Source of the DNA: an uncultured Prevotellaceae bacterium | GTDB lineage: Bacteria > Bacteroidota > Bacteroidia > Bacteroidales > Bacteroidaceae | Assembly: GCA_902774815.1 (NCBI GenBank) | Contig: CACYJV010000032.1 | Span: forward strand, 1 to 39,692 | Direction: 5' to 3' | DNA length: 39,692 nt | Shown: one piece after another, positions 32,993 through 39,692 of the stretch | Layout of the letters: each line of letters begins with the position of its first letter | Position numbering within the stretch: the first letter of the stretch is position 1 | Made by a program: the position numbers and the translations under genes | The notes under the pieces: generated by a model | Databases searched by the model: none | What the model was told of the DNA's origin: nothing | Seen by the model: the letters and a program-made list of their open reading frames with translations, nothing else

Positions 32993-33023
32993 TTTGCATT
33001 TCGCTCACTTATTCGTACCTTTG
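32993..33023 (+). promoter_or_regulatory. Promoter of glnN
   Basis: TTTG (32993-32996), 19 bases, then TACCTTTG (33016-33023). The leader of about 75 bases contains two possible hairpins (GGGGCTCACTGCCCC near 33047; ATACCCAC..GTGGTGGTAT near 33060-33083) that could have a regulatory role. Confidence 0.8.
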
Positions 33024-33104
33024 CACACAGATTCTAAACGAAAGGGGCTCACTGCCCCATACCCACTAGTATGGTGGTGGTATTTATTATTAAGGTAAAA
33101 GACT

Positions 33105-35294
33105 ATGGGTAACCTGCGATTCGAGGTCGTAGCCGAGGCTTTCCGTAAGAAGCCTCAAGAGGTGGCTACGCCTTCCGACCGTCCGTCGGATTATTTTGGT
33201 AAATACGTGTTCAACAGGCAGAAGATGTACAAATATCTTCCGCGCGATGTCTACGAGAAGCTCATCGATGTCATTGACAACGGTGCGCGTCTTGATCGTT
33301 CTATCGCCGATGCCGTGGCAAAAGGCATGAAGCAATGGGCCGACGAGCAGGGTGTCACGCACTACACGCACTGGTTCCAACCCCTCACCGAGGGCACTGC
33401 CGAGAAGCACGACGCCTTCATCGAGCACGATGGCAAGGGCGGAATGATCGAAGAGTTCTCGGGTAAGCTGCTCGTACAGCAGGAGCCCGATGCCAGTTCG
33501 TTCCCTTCGGGTGGCATACGCAACACCTTTGAGGCACGTGGCTATTCGGCTTGGGACCCCACTTCGCCCGTCTTCATCATCGACGACACACTCTGTATAC
33601 CCACTATCTTTATCTCCTATACAGGCGAGGCACTCGACTACAAGGCACCTCTGCTGCGTTCGCTCCATGCCGTCAACGTGGCTGCCACCGACGTGTGCCA
33701 CTATTTCTACCCGCAAGTGCGCAAGGTGCAGGCCAATCTTGGCTGGGAACAGGAGTATTTCCTTGTCGATGAGAGCCTCTATTCGGCACGTCCCGACCTG
33801 ATGCTTACCGGTCGTACGCTCATGGGGCACGACTCTGCGAAGAACCAGCAGATGGACGACCACTACTTCGGAGCCATTCCCGAGCGTGTACAGGCATTCA
33901 TGAAGGACCTGGAAATACAGGCTTTGGAGCTGGGAATCCCCGTGAAGACGCGCCACAACGAGGTAGCGCCTAACCAGTTTGAGCTGGCTCCCATCTACGA
34001 GGAGTGCAACTTGGCCGTGGACCACAACATGTTGCTCATGCAACTCATGAAGCGCGTGGCACGTCGCCATAGCTTCCGCGTGCTGCTCCATGAGAAGCCC
34101 TTTGCCGGTATCAATGGTTCGGGCAAGCACAACAACTGGAGCCTGTCCACCGACACAGGCGTCCTGCTGCATGCTCCCGGTAAGACGAGCGAGGAAAACC
34201 TGCGCTTTGTGGTGTTCATCGTTGAGACTTTGAAGGCCGTTTGGCGTCATAACGGACTGCTGAAGGCCTCCATTATGAGTGCCACCAATGCCCATCGACT
34301 GGGAGCCAACGAGGCTCCGCCTGCCATCATCTCAACCTTCCTCGGCAAGCAACTCACTGACTTGCTCAGCCGTATCGAGACTGCTGAGACCGAAGACCTG
34401 TTCACTGTGGCTGGCAAGAAGGGCATGGAACTCGACATACCCGAGATTCCTGAACTGCTCATCGATAACACCGACCGCAACCGAACCAGTCCCTTCGCCT
34501 TCACGGGCAACCGCTTTGAGTTCCGTGCCGTGGGTTCCGAGGCCAACTGTGCAGCCGCGATGATTGTGCTGAACACGGCCGTGGCCGAGGCTTTGACTGA
34601 CTTCCGCCAGCGCGTCGACAGCCTTGTAGCCAGTGGAAAGGACCAGACGCAGGCCATCATCGAAGTGCTACGCGATGACATCCGGCAGTCAAAGCCCATC
34701 CATTTCGAAGGCAATGGCTATAGCGATGAATGGCGTGAAGAGGCCCGTCAGCGCGGGTTGGACACGGAAACGTCGTGCCCCCGTATCTTCGAACGCTACC
34801 TCGACGGCGACTCAGTTAACATGTTTGAGTCCATGAACGTCATGCGCCGCTATGAGCTCGAGGCCCGTAACGAGGTGAAATGGGAAACCTACACGAAGAA
34901 AATACAGATTGAGGCGCGTGTGTTGGGCGACATCACGATGAACCATGTCGTGCCTGTGGCCACCCACTACCAGAGCCGGCTGGCCAAAACCGTGCAGAAC
35001 ATGTACGAAATCTTCAGCCACGACGAAGCCGAATCGCTCACTGCCCGCAACAAGAAGATTATCCGCGAGATAGGTGAGCGCACGCAGGCCATTGAAACAG
35101 GTGTCGAAGAGTTGGTTGAAGCACGTCGTGTGGCCAATCGCATCGATGATGCACACCTGCGCGCACTGGCCTATCACGACACGGTGGCACCGCGTTTGGA
35201 GACCATTCGCTATCAGATAGACAAGCTTGAACTCATCGTCAGCGACGAGTTGTGGACGCTTCCGAAGTACCGCGAATTGCTCTTCATTCGCTAA
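33105..35294 (+). CDS. glnN: Glutamine synthetase type III
   Basis: 729 residues, the typical length of GSIII from Bacteroides and Prevotella. It makes glutamine from glutamate, ammonia and ATP. It shows the GSIII-specific start (LRFEVVAEAF..PSDYFGKYVF) and GS catalytic segments: LGWEQEYFLVD (metal-binding Glu), HNEVAPNQFELAP, EKPFAGINGSGKHNNWSL, and NRTSPFAFTGNRFEFRAVGS. It is monocistronic, with its own promoter. It works with the 2-oxoglutarate made by icd in nitrogen assimilation. Confidence 0.97.
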   Translation: MGNLRFEVVAEAFRKKPQEVATPSDRPSDYFGKYVFNRQKMYKYLPRDVYEKLIDVIDNGARLDRSIADAVAKGMKQWADEQGVTHYTHWFQPLTEGTAEKHDAFIEHDGKGGMIEEFSGKLLVQQEPDASSFPSGGIRNTFEARGYSAWDPTSPVFIIDDTLCIPTIFISYTGEALDYKAPLLRSLHAVNVAATDVCHYFYPQVRKVQANLGWEQEYFLVDESLYSARPDLMLTGRTLMGHDSAKNQQMDDHYFGAIPERVQAFMKDLEIQALELGIPVKTRHNEVAPNQFELAPIYEECNLAVDHNMLLMQLMKRVARRHSFRVLLHEKPFAGINGSGKHNNWSLSTDTGVLLHAPGKTSEENLRFVVFIVETLKAVWRHNGLLKASIMSATNAHRLGANEAPPAIISTFLGKQLTDLLSRIETAETEDLFTVAGKKGMELDIPEIPELLIDNTDRNRTSPFAFTGNRFEFRAVGSEANCAAAMIVLNTAVAEALTDFRQRVDSLVASGKDQTQAIIEVLRDDIRQSKPIHFEGNGYSDEWREEARQRGLDTETSCPRIFERYLDGDSVNMFESMNVMRRYELEARNEVKWETYTKKIQIEARVLGDITMNHVVPVATHYQSRLAKTVQNMYEIFSHDEAESLTARNKKIIREIGERTQAIETGVEELVEARRVANRIDDAHLRALAYHDTVAPRLETIRYQIDKLELIVSDELWTLPKYRELLFIR

Positions 35295-35383
35295 AGATAT
35301 GACTATCACCGACTTGACAATTATTAACAGATAAAGGGCGGAAATCGTTCGGTTTTCGATACCTGTCTTTGAACAATTTTTCG

Positions 35384-35430
35384 TAACTTTGCAATCGCGT
35401 TTCATCCCCATCGAGGTGAAACGCGATTGC
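35384..35430 (+). promoter_or_regulatory. nrdD -7 box followed by a perfect 14-bp dyad
   Basis: TAACTTTG (35384-35391) is followed at once by GCAATCGCGTTTCA (35391-35404), a 12-base loop and its perfect complement TGAAACGCGATTGC (35417-35430). The dyad covers the expected transcription start. It could be an operator or a 5' mRNA stem-loop. It does not resemble the NrdR box. No good -33 box is seen. Confidence 0.7.
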
Positions 35431-35467
35431 TCAAAACGTTCAAACCTAAACTCTAAAACTTAGAGAT

Positions 35468-37711
35468 ATGATACAAACCGTCAAGAAGCGCGACGGACGA
35501 ATCGTCGGCTTCAATGAACAGAAAATCATGGCCGCCATACGCAAGGCCATGCTCACCACCGAGAAGGGTGAGGATGAGGTGTTGCTGCAGCAGATTAGTG
35601 ACCGAATAGCAGCCCGCGGACGCGAACAGATGACCGTCGAGGAGATTCAGGATGCAGTGGAGATGGAACTCATGAAGTCGAGTCGCAAGGATGTGGCTCA
35701 GAAGTATATCGCTTATCGCAACCAGCGCTCCATCGCACGAAAGGCAAAGACGCGCGACGTGTTTCTCGATATCGTCAATGTGAAGAACAACGACATCACC
35801 CGTGAGAACGCCAACATGAATGCCGACACGCCGGCTGGCATGATGATGAAGTTCGCATCGGAGTCCACGAAGCCGTTCGTCGACGATTACCTGCTCTCCG
35901 AGCGTACGCGCGAGGCCGTGAAGCACAACTATCTGCACATACACGACAAGGATTACTACCCCACGAAGTCGCTCACCTGTGTGCAACACCCGCTCGACCA
36001 CATCCTCAACTGCGGTTTCATTGCTGGTCACGGTGCTTCGCGACCGGCAAAGCGCATCGAGACGGCATCGGTCTTGGCCTGTATCTCGTTGGAATGTGCC
36101 CAGAACGAGATGCACGGCGGACAGGCCATCCCGGCCTTCGACTTCTATCTGGCTCCTTTCGTGCGCATGACGTTCCAGGAAGAGCTGAAGAGTCTTGAGG
36201 AACTCTATGGCAAGAGCTACGAACACCTGTATGATATAGAACTCAACGACTACCTGCGGCGCGACCTTGGCGGACTGCAGGGCGACGACCGTGTCGTTCA
36301 GCATGCCATGAACCGCACCGTGGCACGCGTGCATCAGGCCATGGAAGCATTCATCCACAACATGAACACCATTCACTCGCGTGGTGGCAATCAGGTGGTG
36401 TTCTCTTCCATCAACTATGGCACCGACACCTCGGCCGAAGGACGTTGCGTGATGCGCGAAATCCTGCTCTCCACGTACGAGGGCGTGGGCGATGGCGAAA
36501 CTGCCATCTTCCCCATTCAGATATGGAAGAAGAAGCGCGGCGTCAACTATCTGCCTGACGATCGCAACTACGACCTCTACGAACTGGCTTGCAAGGTCAC
36601 GGCACGTCGTTTCTTCCCCAACTACCTCAACCTCGATGCCTCGTTCAATCAGGACAGCGAGTGGCGTGCCGACGACCCGTTGCGTTACGAGCACGAAGTG
36701 GCCACGATGGGCTGCCGAACGCGTGTCTTTGAGAATCGCTTCGGACCGAAGACGTCCATCGGACGTGGCAATCTCTCGTTCACAACCATCAACATCGTGC
36801 GACTGGCCATTGAGTGTATGGGCGTGAAGGATCAGCAGAAGCGCATCGACATGTTCTTTGCCAAGCTCGACGAGCAGCTCGAGGTGGCAGCCGAGCAGCT
36901 CAACGACCGCTTCAACTTCCAGAAGACGGCCCTCGCCAAGCAGTTCCCGCTGCTCATGCGTTCGCTTTGGATTGGTGGCGATAAGCTGAAGCCCAATGAT
37001 ACGGTGGCATCGGTCATCAACCAAGGCACACTTGGCATCGGCTTCATCGGTCTGGCCGAGTGTCTGGTGGCCCTGATAGGCAAGCACCACGGTGAGAGCG
37101 AGGAGGCACAGGAGCTGGGACTCCGTATCGTGGGCTACATGCGTCAGCGCGTCAACGACTTCTGCGAGAAGTATCAGCACAACTATTCGGTGTTGGCCAC
37201 GCCTGCCGAAGGCCTGTCGGGTAAGTTCACGAAGGTCGACCGCAAGGATTTCGGCGTCATTCCCGGCGTTACCGATCGCGACTATTACACCAACTCCAAC
37301 CACGTACCTGTCTATTACAAGTGCTCGGCCCGTCATAAGGCTGAAGTGGAGGCACCCTATCACGAGCTCACACGTGGCGGTCACATCTTCTATGTCGAGA
37401 TTGATGGCGATGCAACGCACAACCCGCAGGTCATTATGAACGTGGTTGATATGATGGATCGCCTTGACATGGGTTATGGGTCCGTGAACCACAACCGAAA
37501 CCGTTGTATGGATTGTGGCTATGAGAATGCCGATCCCAACATGAAACGGTGTCCTCGTTGTGGCAGCGACAACATCGATCGCCTGCAGCGCATCACGGGT
37601 TACCTCGTCGGAACCACCGACCGATGGAACCACGGCAAGCTCTCTGAGCTCAACGATCGTGTCACTCACATCGACAATGGTAACCAGTTGGAACTCTTCG
37701 ACAGACTCTGA
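35468..37711 (+). CDS. nrdD: Anaerobic ribonucleoside-triphosphate reductase, class III
   Basis: 747 residues. An N-terminal ATP-cone domain (VKKRDGRIVGFNEQKIMAAIRKAM) for allosteric control is followed by the ten-stranded barrel. Near the end are the zinc-binding CMDC (about 680-683) and CPRC (about 695-698) pairs and the glycyl-radical loop RITGYL with Gly711. It makes deoxynucleotides without oxygen. nrdG, which installs the radical, lies 284 bases downstream, separated by repeats. The leader carries a perfect dyad. Confidence 0.97.
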   Translation: MIQTVKKRDGRIVGFNEQKIMAAIRKAMLTTEKGEDEVLLQQISDRIAARGREQMTVEEIQDAVEMELMKSSRKDVAQKYIAYRNQRSIARKAKTRDVFLDIVNVKNNDITRENANMNADTPAGMMMKFASESTKPFVDDYLLSERTREAVKHNYLHIHDKDYYPTKSLTCVQHPLDHILNCGFIAGHGASRPAKRIETASVLACISLECAQNEMHGGQAIPAFDFYLAPFVRMTFQEELKSLEELYGKSYEHLYDIELNDYLRRDLGGLQGDDRVVQHAMNRTVARVHQAMEAFIHNMNTIHSRGGNQVVFSSINYGTDTSAEGRCVMREILLSTYEGVGDGETAIFPIQIWKKKRGVNYLPDDRNYDLYELACKVTARRFFPNYLNLDASFNQDSEWRADDPLRYEHEVATMGCRTRVFENRFGPKTSIGRGNLSFTTINIVRLAIECMGVKDQQKRIDMFFAKLDEQLEVAAEQLNDRFNFQKTALAKQFPLLMRSLWIGGDKLKPNDTVASVINQGTLGIGFIGLAECLVALIGKHHGESEEAQELGLRIVGYMRQRVNDFCEKYQHNYSVLATPAEGLSGKFTKVDRKDFGVIPGVTDRDYYTNSNHVPVYYKCSARHKAEVEAPYHELTRGGHIFYVEIDGDATHNPQVIMNVVDMMDRLDMGYGSVNHNRNRCMDCGYENADPNMKRCPRCGSDNIDRLQRITGYLVGTTDRWNHGKLSELNDRVTHIDNGNQLELFDRL

Positions 37712-37990
37712 TGCAGTGAATAGTTTATAGTGAATAGTTTATAGTGAAGAGTGAATAGTGTATGATTACTCTTGCTGCTGCATGTCGCAATAAGAGTGAC
37801 ATTCACAAATGGGAAACCTTTTGCAAGCGGTTAAGTATCCGCAAACAGGAAAGCAAATCATACGCTATTCACTCTTCACTCTTCACTAAGAAAGGGTAAT
37901 CATACGCTATTCACTCTTCACTCTTCACTCTACACTAAAGAAAGGGTAATCATACGCTATTCACTCTTCACTCTTCACTCTTCACTAAAG
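37712..37990. repeat. Tandem and inverted repeats between nrdD and nrdG
   Basis: Three units beginning ATCATACGCTATTCACTCTT start at 37857, 37899 and 37949. An inverted copy lies at 37745-37769 (TGAAGAGTGAATAGTGTATG..), able to pair with 37896-37920 over about 25 bases with one mismatch. No gene is visible. The repeats separate two genes that are usually adjacent. Confidence 0.85.
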
Positions 37991-37995
37991 AAAAG

Positions 37996-38508
37996 ATGAT
38001 CAGCGTACTAAGCATCATAGAAGACACGATGGTCGACGGGCCTGGTTTCCGTACTTCCATCTATTGTGCGGGCTGTCGCCATGCCTGCCCGGGATGCCAT
38101 AACCCACAGTCGTGGGACTTTTCGGGAGGTCATTCTATGACAACCGAAGAGATTATGCGTATCATCGAGGCCGATCCTTATGCCAACGTCACCTTCACGG
38201 GTGGCGATCCCATGTATCAGCCGGAGGGTTTTGCCGAACTGGCACAAGCCATACGCACGCGTACCGATAAGGATATATGGTGCTACACGGGCTTTACCTT
38301 TGAGCAACTGCTGGGCAACCCGCGCCAACGGGCACTCCTCCAGCTGATAGACGTACTTGTCGACGGCCCTTTCCTGAAGGCTTGCAAGGACAGCGACCTG
38401 GTGTTCCGTGGCAGTTCCAACCAGCGCATCATCGATGTGCAGCGTTCCCTACAGGAATCCCGCATCGTTCTCTACCCACTCGCTTCTAAATTGACAGTTG
38501 ACAGTTGA
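37996..38508 (+). CDS. nrdG: Anaerobic ribonucleotide reductase activating protein
   Basis: 170 residues, radical-SAM fold. The cluster motif is seen in YCAGCRHACPGCHNPQSW (C-x3-C-x2-C, about residues 28-39), and FTGGDPMYQ is the GGE-like SAM motif. It makes the Gly711 radical of NrdD. The last residues (KLTVDS) and the stop codon come from a TTGACAG repeat tract, so the native C-terminus has probably been altered. The body remains full length, so activity is likely. Confidence 0.95.
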   Translation: MISVLSIIEDTMVDGPGFRTSIYCAGCRHACPGCHNPQSWDFSGGHSMTTEEIMRIIEADPYANVTFTGGDPMYQPEGFAELAQAIRTRTDKDIWCYTGFTFEQLLGNPRQRALLQLIDVLVDGPFLKACKDSDLVFRGSSNQRIIDVQRSLQESRIVLYPLASKLTVDS

Positions 38509-38571
38509 CAGTTGATAATTGACAGTTGACAATTGATAATTGACAGTTGATAATTGACAATTGATAATTAT
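38489..38571. repeat. TTGACAGTTGATAATTGACA simple repeat
   Basis: About 80 bases of TTGACAGTTGA and TTGATAATTGACAA units begin inside the nrdG 3' end. TTGACA occurs repeatedly and looks like a sigma-70 -35 box, but Bacteroidota promoters do not use it. Confidence 0.85.
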
Positions 38572-38818
38572 GATTACCATCTGTCAATCGCGGGGAAAAC
38601 AGTGCGGCAAGCCGCACCTACGCGTAGGGGCAGACCCCCGTGTCTGCCCGAAAGAGACAGAGGGAAACAGCGTCCCGCCATTAACAATCAACAACGGGCA
38701 GACACGGGAGTCTGCCCCTACATGGAACCACTGTGATTAAACTCCGTGACATCCGTTTTATCTGTGTCATCCGTGGTCGCAAAATCGTAAATCGTAAATC
38801 CGTAAATCGTAAATCAAC
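38572..38818. repeat. Gene-free gap with palindromes and upstream copy of the terminal duplication
   Basis: GTGCGGC..GCCGCAC at 38602-38617 is a perfect 7-bp hairpin. Two copies of the GGCAGACTCCCGTGTCTGCC palindrome lie in opposite orientation (38624-38649 and 38696-38721) and could form a large stem. From about 38757 the sequence (GTGTCATCCGTGG, then CGTAAAT units) mirrors 881-936 at the other end of the window. Confidence 0.75.
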
Positions 38819-39692
38819 ATGTCCTTTCCCAATCTCATGCGCGGCAAGCGCATTCTTTACGTCCATGGCTTTGCCTCCTCGGCCCAAAGCGGCACCGTCC
38901 ATCGGCTACGCACCACATTTCCTGAGGCCGATGTAGTGGCTTTCGACCTGCCTGTCGATCCCAACGCGGTATTGGACTTGCTGCGCGGCAAGTGCGACGA
39001 GCTCCATCCCGACCTTATCCTAGGCACTTCCATGGGTGGCATGTTTGCCGAGCAGTTGCATGGCTACGACCGCATCCTCGTAAACCCTGCCTTTCAGATT
39101 GCCGACACCATGCGTGAGCATAACATGATGGGCAAGCAGACATTCCTCAATCCGCGTGCCGACGGCGTGCAGGAGTTCTATGTTGACAAACCGCTTGTCA
39201 AGGCCTATCGCGATGTCTCTGAGCAGTGCTTCACGGGCGTAAACGACGACAAAAGCCTCGTCGTTGGACTCTTTGGCGACAACGATCCGCTGGTCCATAC
39301 CTACGACCTCTTCCTCCAGCACTATCCTTGTGCCATCCGTTTCCATGGTGAGCATCGCATGGACGACCACTCCTTCATGCATGCCGTTGTGCCTGTCATC
39401 CGTTGGATGGACGACCGGCAGGAGCGTCGCCAGCGTCCTATCGTGTTCATCAGCGTCGATGCCATGCGCGATGCCTATGACAAGCCTGTCTCCAGCGTGC
39501 AGAAGGCGGTCATGGCGCTCATCGAAACCTACAACGTCTATTTCCTTGCGCCCTGCCCGTCCACCGACCATGCTCATGCCGAAGGCATCCTTTCGTGGCT
39601 CGAACGCTATGTTGACGTGCCTGCTTACGACCACGTGGTGTTCACAAACCAGCCCCAGCTGCTCTATGGCGACTACTTCGTCATGAAGCATG
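38819..39692 (+). CDS. YqiA-like alpha/beta hydrolase, right copy (3' end cut by window edge)
   Basis: It begins MSFPNLMRGKRILYVHGF and shows the same elements as the copy at 1-880: HGF, the GTSMGGM nucleophile elbow (Ser near residue 65), and GEHRMDDHSFMH with the likely catalytic His. The segment from about 200 to the cut end contains YFLAPCPSTD and YDHVVFTNQP..GDYFV, resembling a degenerate nucleotidase-like domain. Where compared, the copies differ at a few positions (for example EGILSW here against GGILTW there) and both stay open, so both are probably expressed. The gene is cut at the same codon as its partner. Confidence 0.75.
   Translation, partial: MSFPNLMRGKRILYVHGFASSAQSGTVHRLRTTFPEADVVAFDLPVDPNAVLDLLRGKCDELHPDLILGTSMGGMFAEQLHGYDRILVNPAFQIADTMREHNMMGKQTFLNPRADGVQEFYVDKPLVKAYRDVSEQCFTGVNDDKSLVVGLFGDNDPLVHTYDLFLQHYPCAIRFHGEHRMDDHSFMHAVVPVIRWMDDRQERRQRPIVFISVDAMRDAYDKPVSSVQKAVMALIETYNVYFLAPCPSTDHAHAEGILSWLERYVDVPAYDHVVFTNQPQLLYGDYFVMKH

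Noticed and set aside
33090-34295. Antisense open frame of 401 codons opposite glnN
   Set aside because: glnN is unmistakable, and the antisense translation shows no family features.
35391-35430. NrdR box
   Set aside because: The half-sites do not resemble the ACACTATATAGTGT-type consensus and there is only one dyad.
35453-37669. Very long antisense open frame (738 codons) opposite nrdD
   Set aside because: nrdD is certain from its zinc and glycyl-radical motifs. The antisense frame results from codon bias that avoids stops in that register, and its translation is low-information.
37857-37985. CRISPR-like array
   Set aside because: The units are contiguous, of unequal period and without unique spacers, and no cas genes are present.
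38489-38571. Possible sigma-70 promoters from repeated TTGACA
   Set aside because: The hexamer belongs to a simple repeat, and Bacteroidota use a different consensus.

Overview
This window reads as a contig from a Bacteroidales anaerobe, most like Prevotella or a close relative. Start regions carry Bacteroidota promoters (TTTG, about 19 bases, then TAnnTTTG) and almost no Shine-Dalgarno sites. The genes fit too: type III glutamine synthetase, class III anaerobic ribonucleotide reductase, a TonB-dependent receptor, several secreted carbohydrate-active enzymes, and C-terminal tails that look like type IX secretion signals. I see no rRNA, tRNA, CRISPR array or transposase.

Layout. The two ends hold the same gene, a YqiA-like hydrolase, in opposite orientation; both copies are cut at the same codon. 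After the left copy comes about 1.2 kb of repeat-rich DNA without a convincing gene. Positions 2046-5766 hold a secreted PCMD-like protein, a 57-residue protein overlapping a bile-acid:sodium-symporter-family transporter, and a GH43-like glycosidase. Positions 6146-15848 are a minus-strand citrate block, read as citD, citE, citF, citX, citC-citG fusion, an aconitase-family hydratase, a small lipoprotein and icd. Positions 15896-18391 hold a six-hairpin glycosidase-like protein and a PfkB sugar kinase. A divergent promoter pair then serves an ABC ATPase and an Upf1-like helicase. Positions 21258-27614 hold two related polysaccharide-active proteins (an alginate-lyase-like protein and an alginate-lyase-like/GH28-like fusion) and a secreted EEP-fold phosphodiesterase. 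Next come a pyridoxal kinase, a TonB receptor with its small His/Cys-rich partner, a TPR protein, glnN, nrdD and nrdG, and the right-hand hydrolase copy.

How the genes work together. The cit block encodes everything needed to build and charge citrate lyase, followed by enzymes linking citrate to 2-oxoglutarate. One operon could therefore split citrate to acetate and oxaloacetate and also feed glutamate synthesis. The GH43-like, six-hairpin, lyase and GH28-like proteins point to breakdown of uronic-acid or pectin-like glycans, although no SusC/SusD pair is present. The TonB receptor and its His/Cys-rich neighbour suggest metal uptake. nrdD/nrdG provide deoxynucleotides without oxygen.

The most unusual aspect is the short repeats. 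Several families of simple or palindromic repeats fill the gaps between genes and also lie in frame inside at least six coding sequences; two genes end on stop codons supplied by a repeat. There are also two fold-back elements of 200-300 bases, one MITE-like, and icd is flanked on both sides by fragments of itself.
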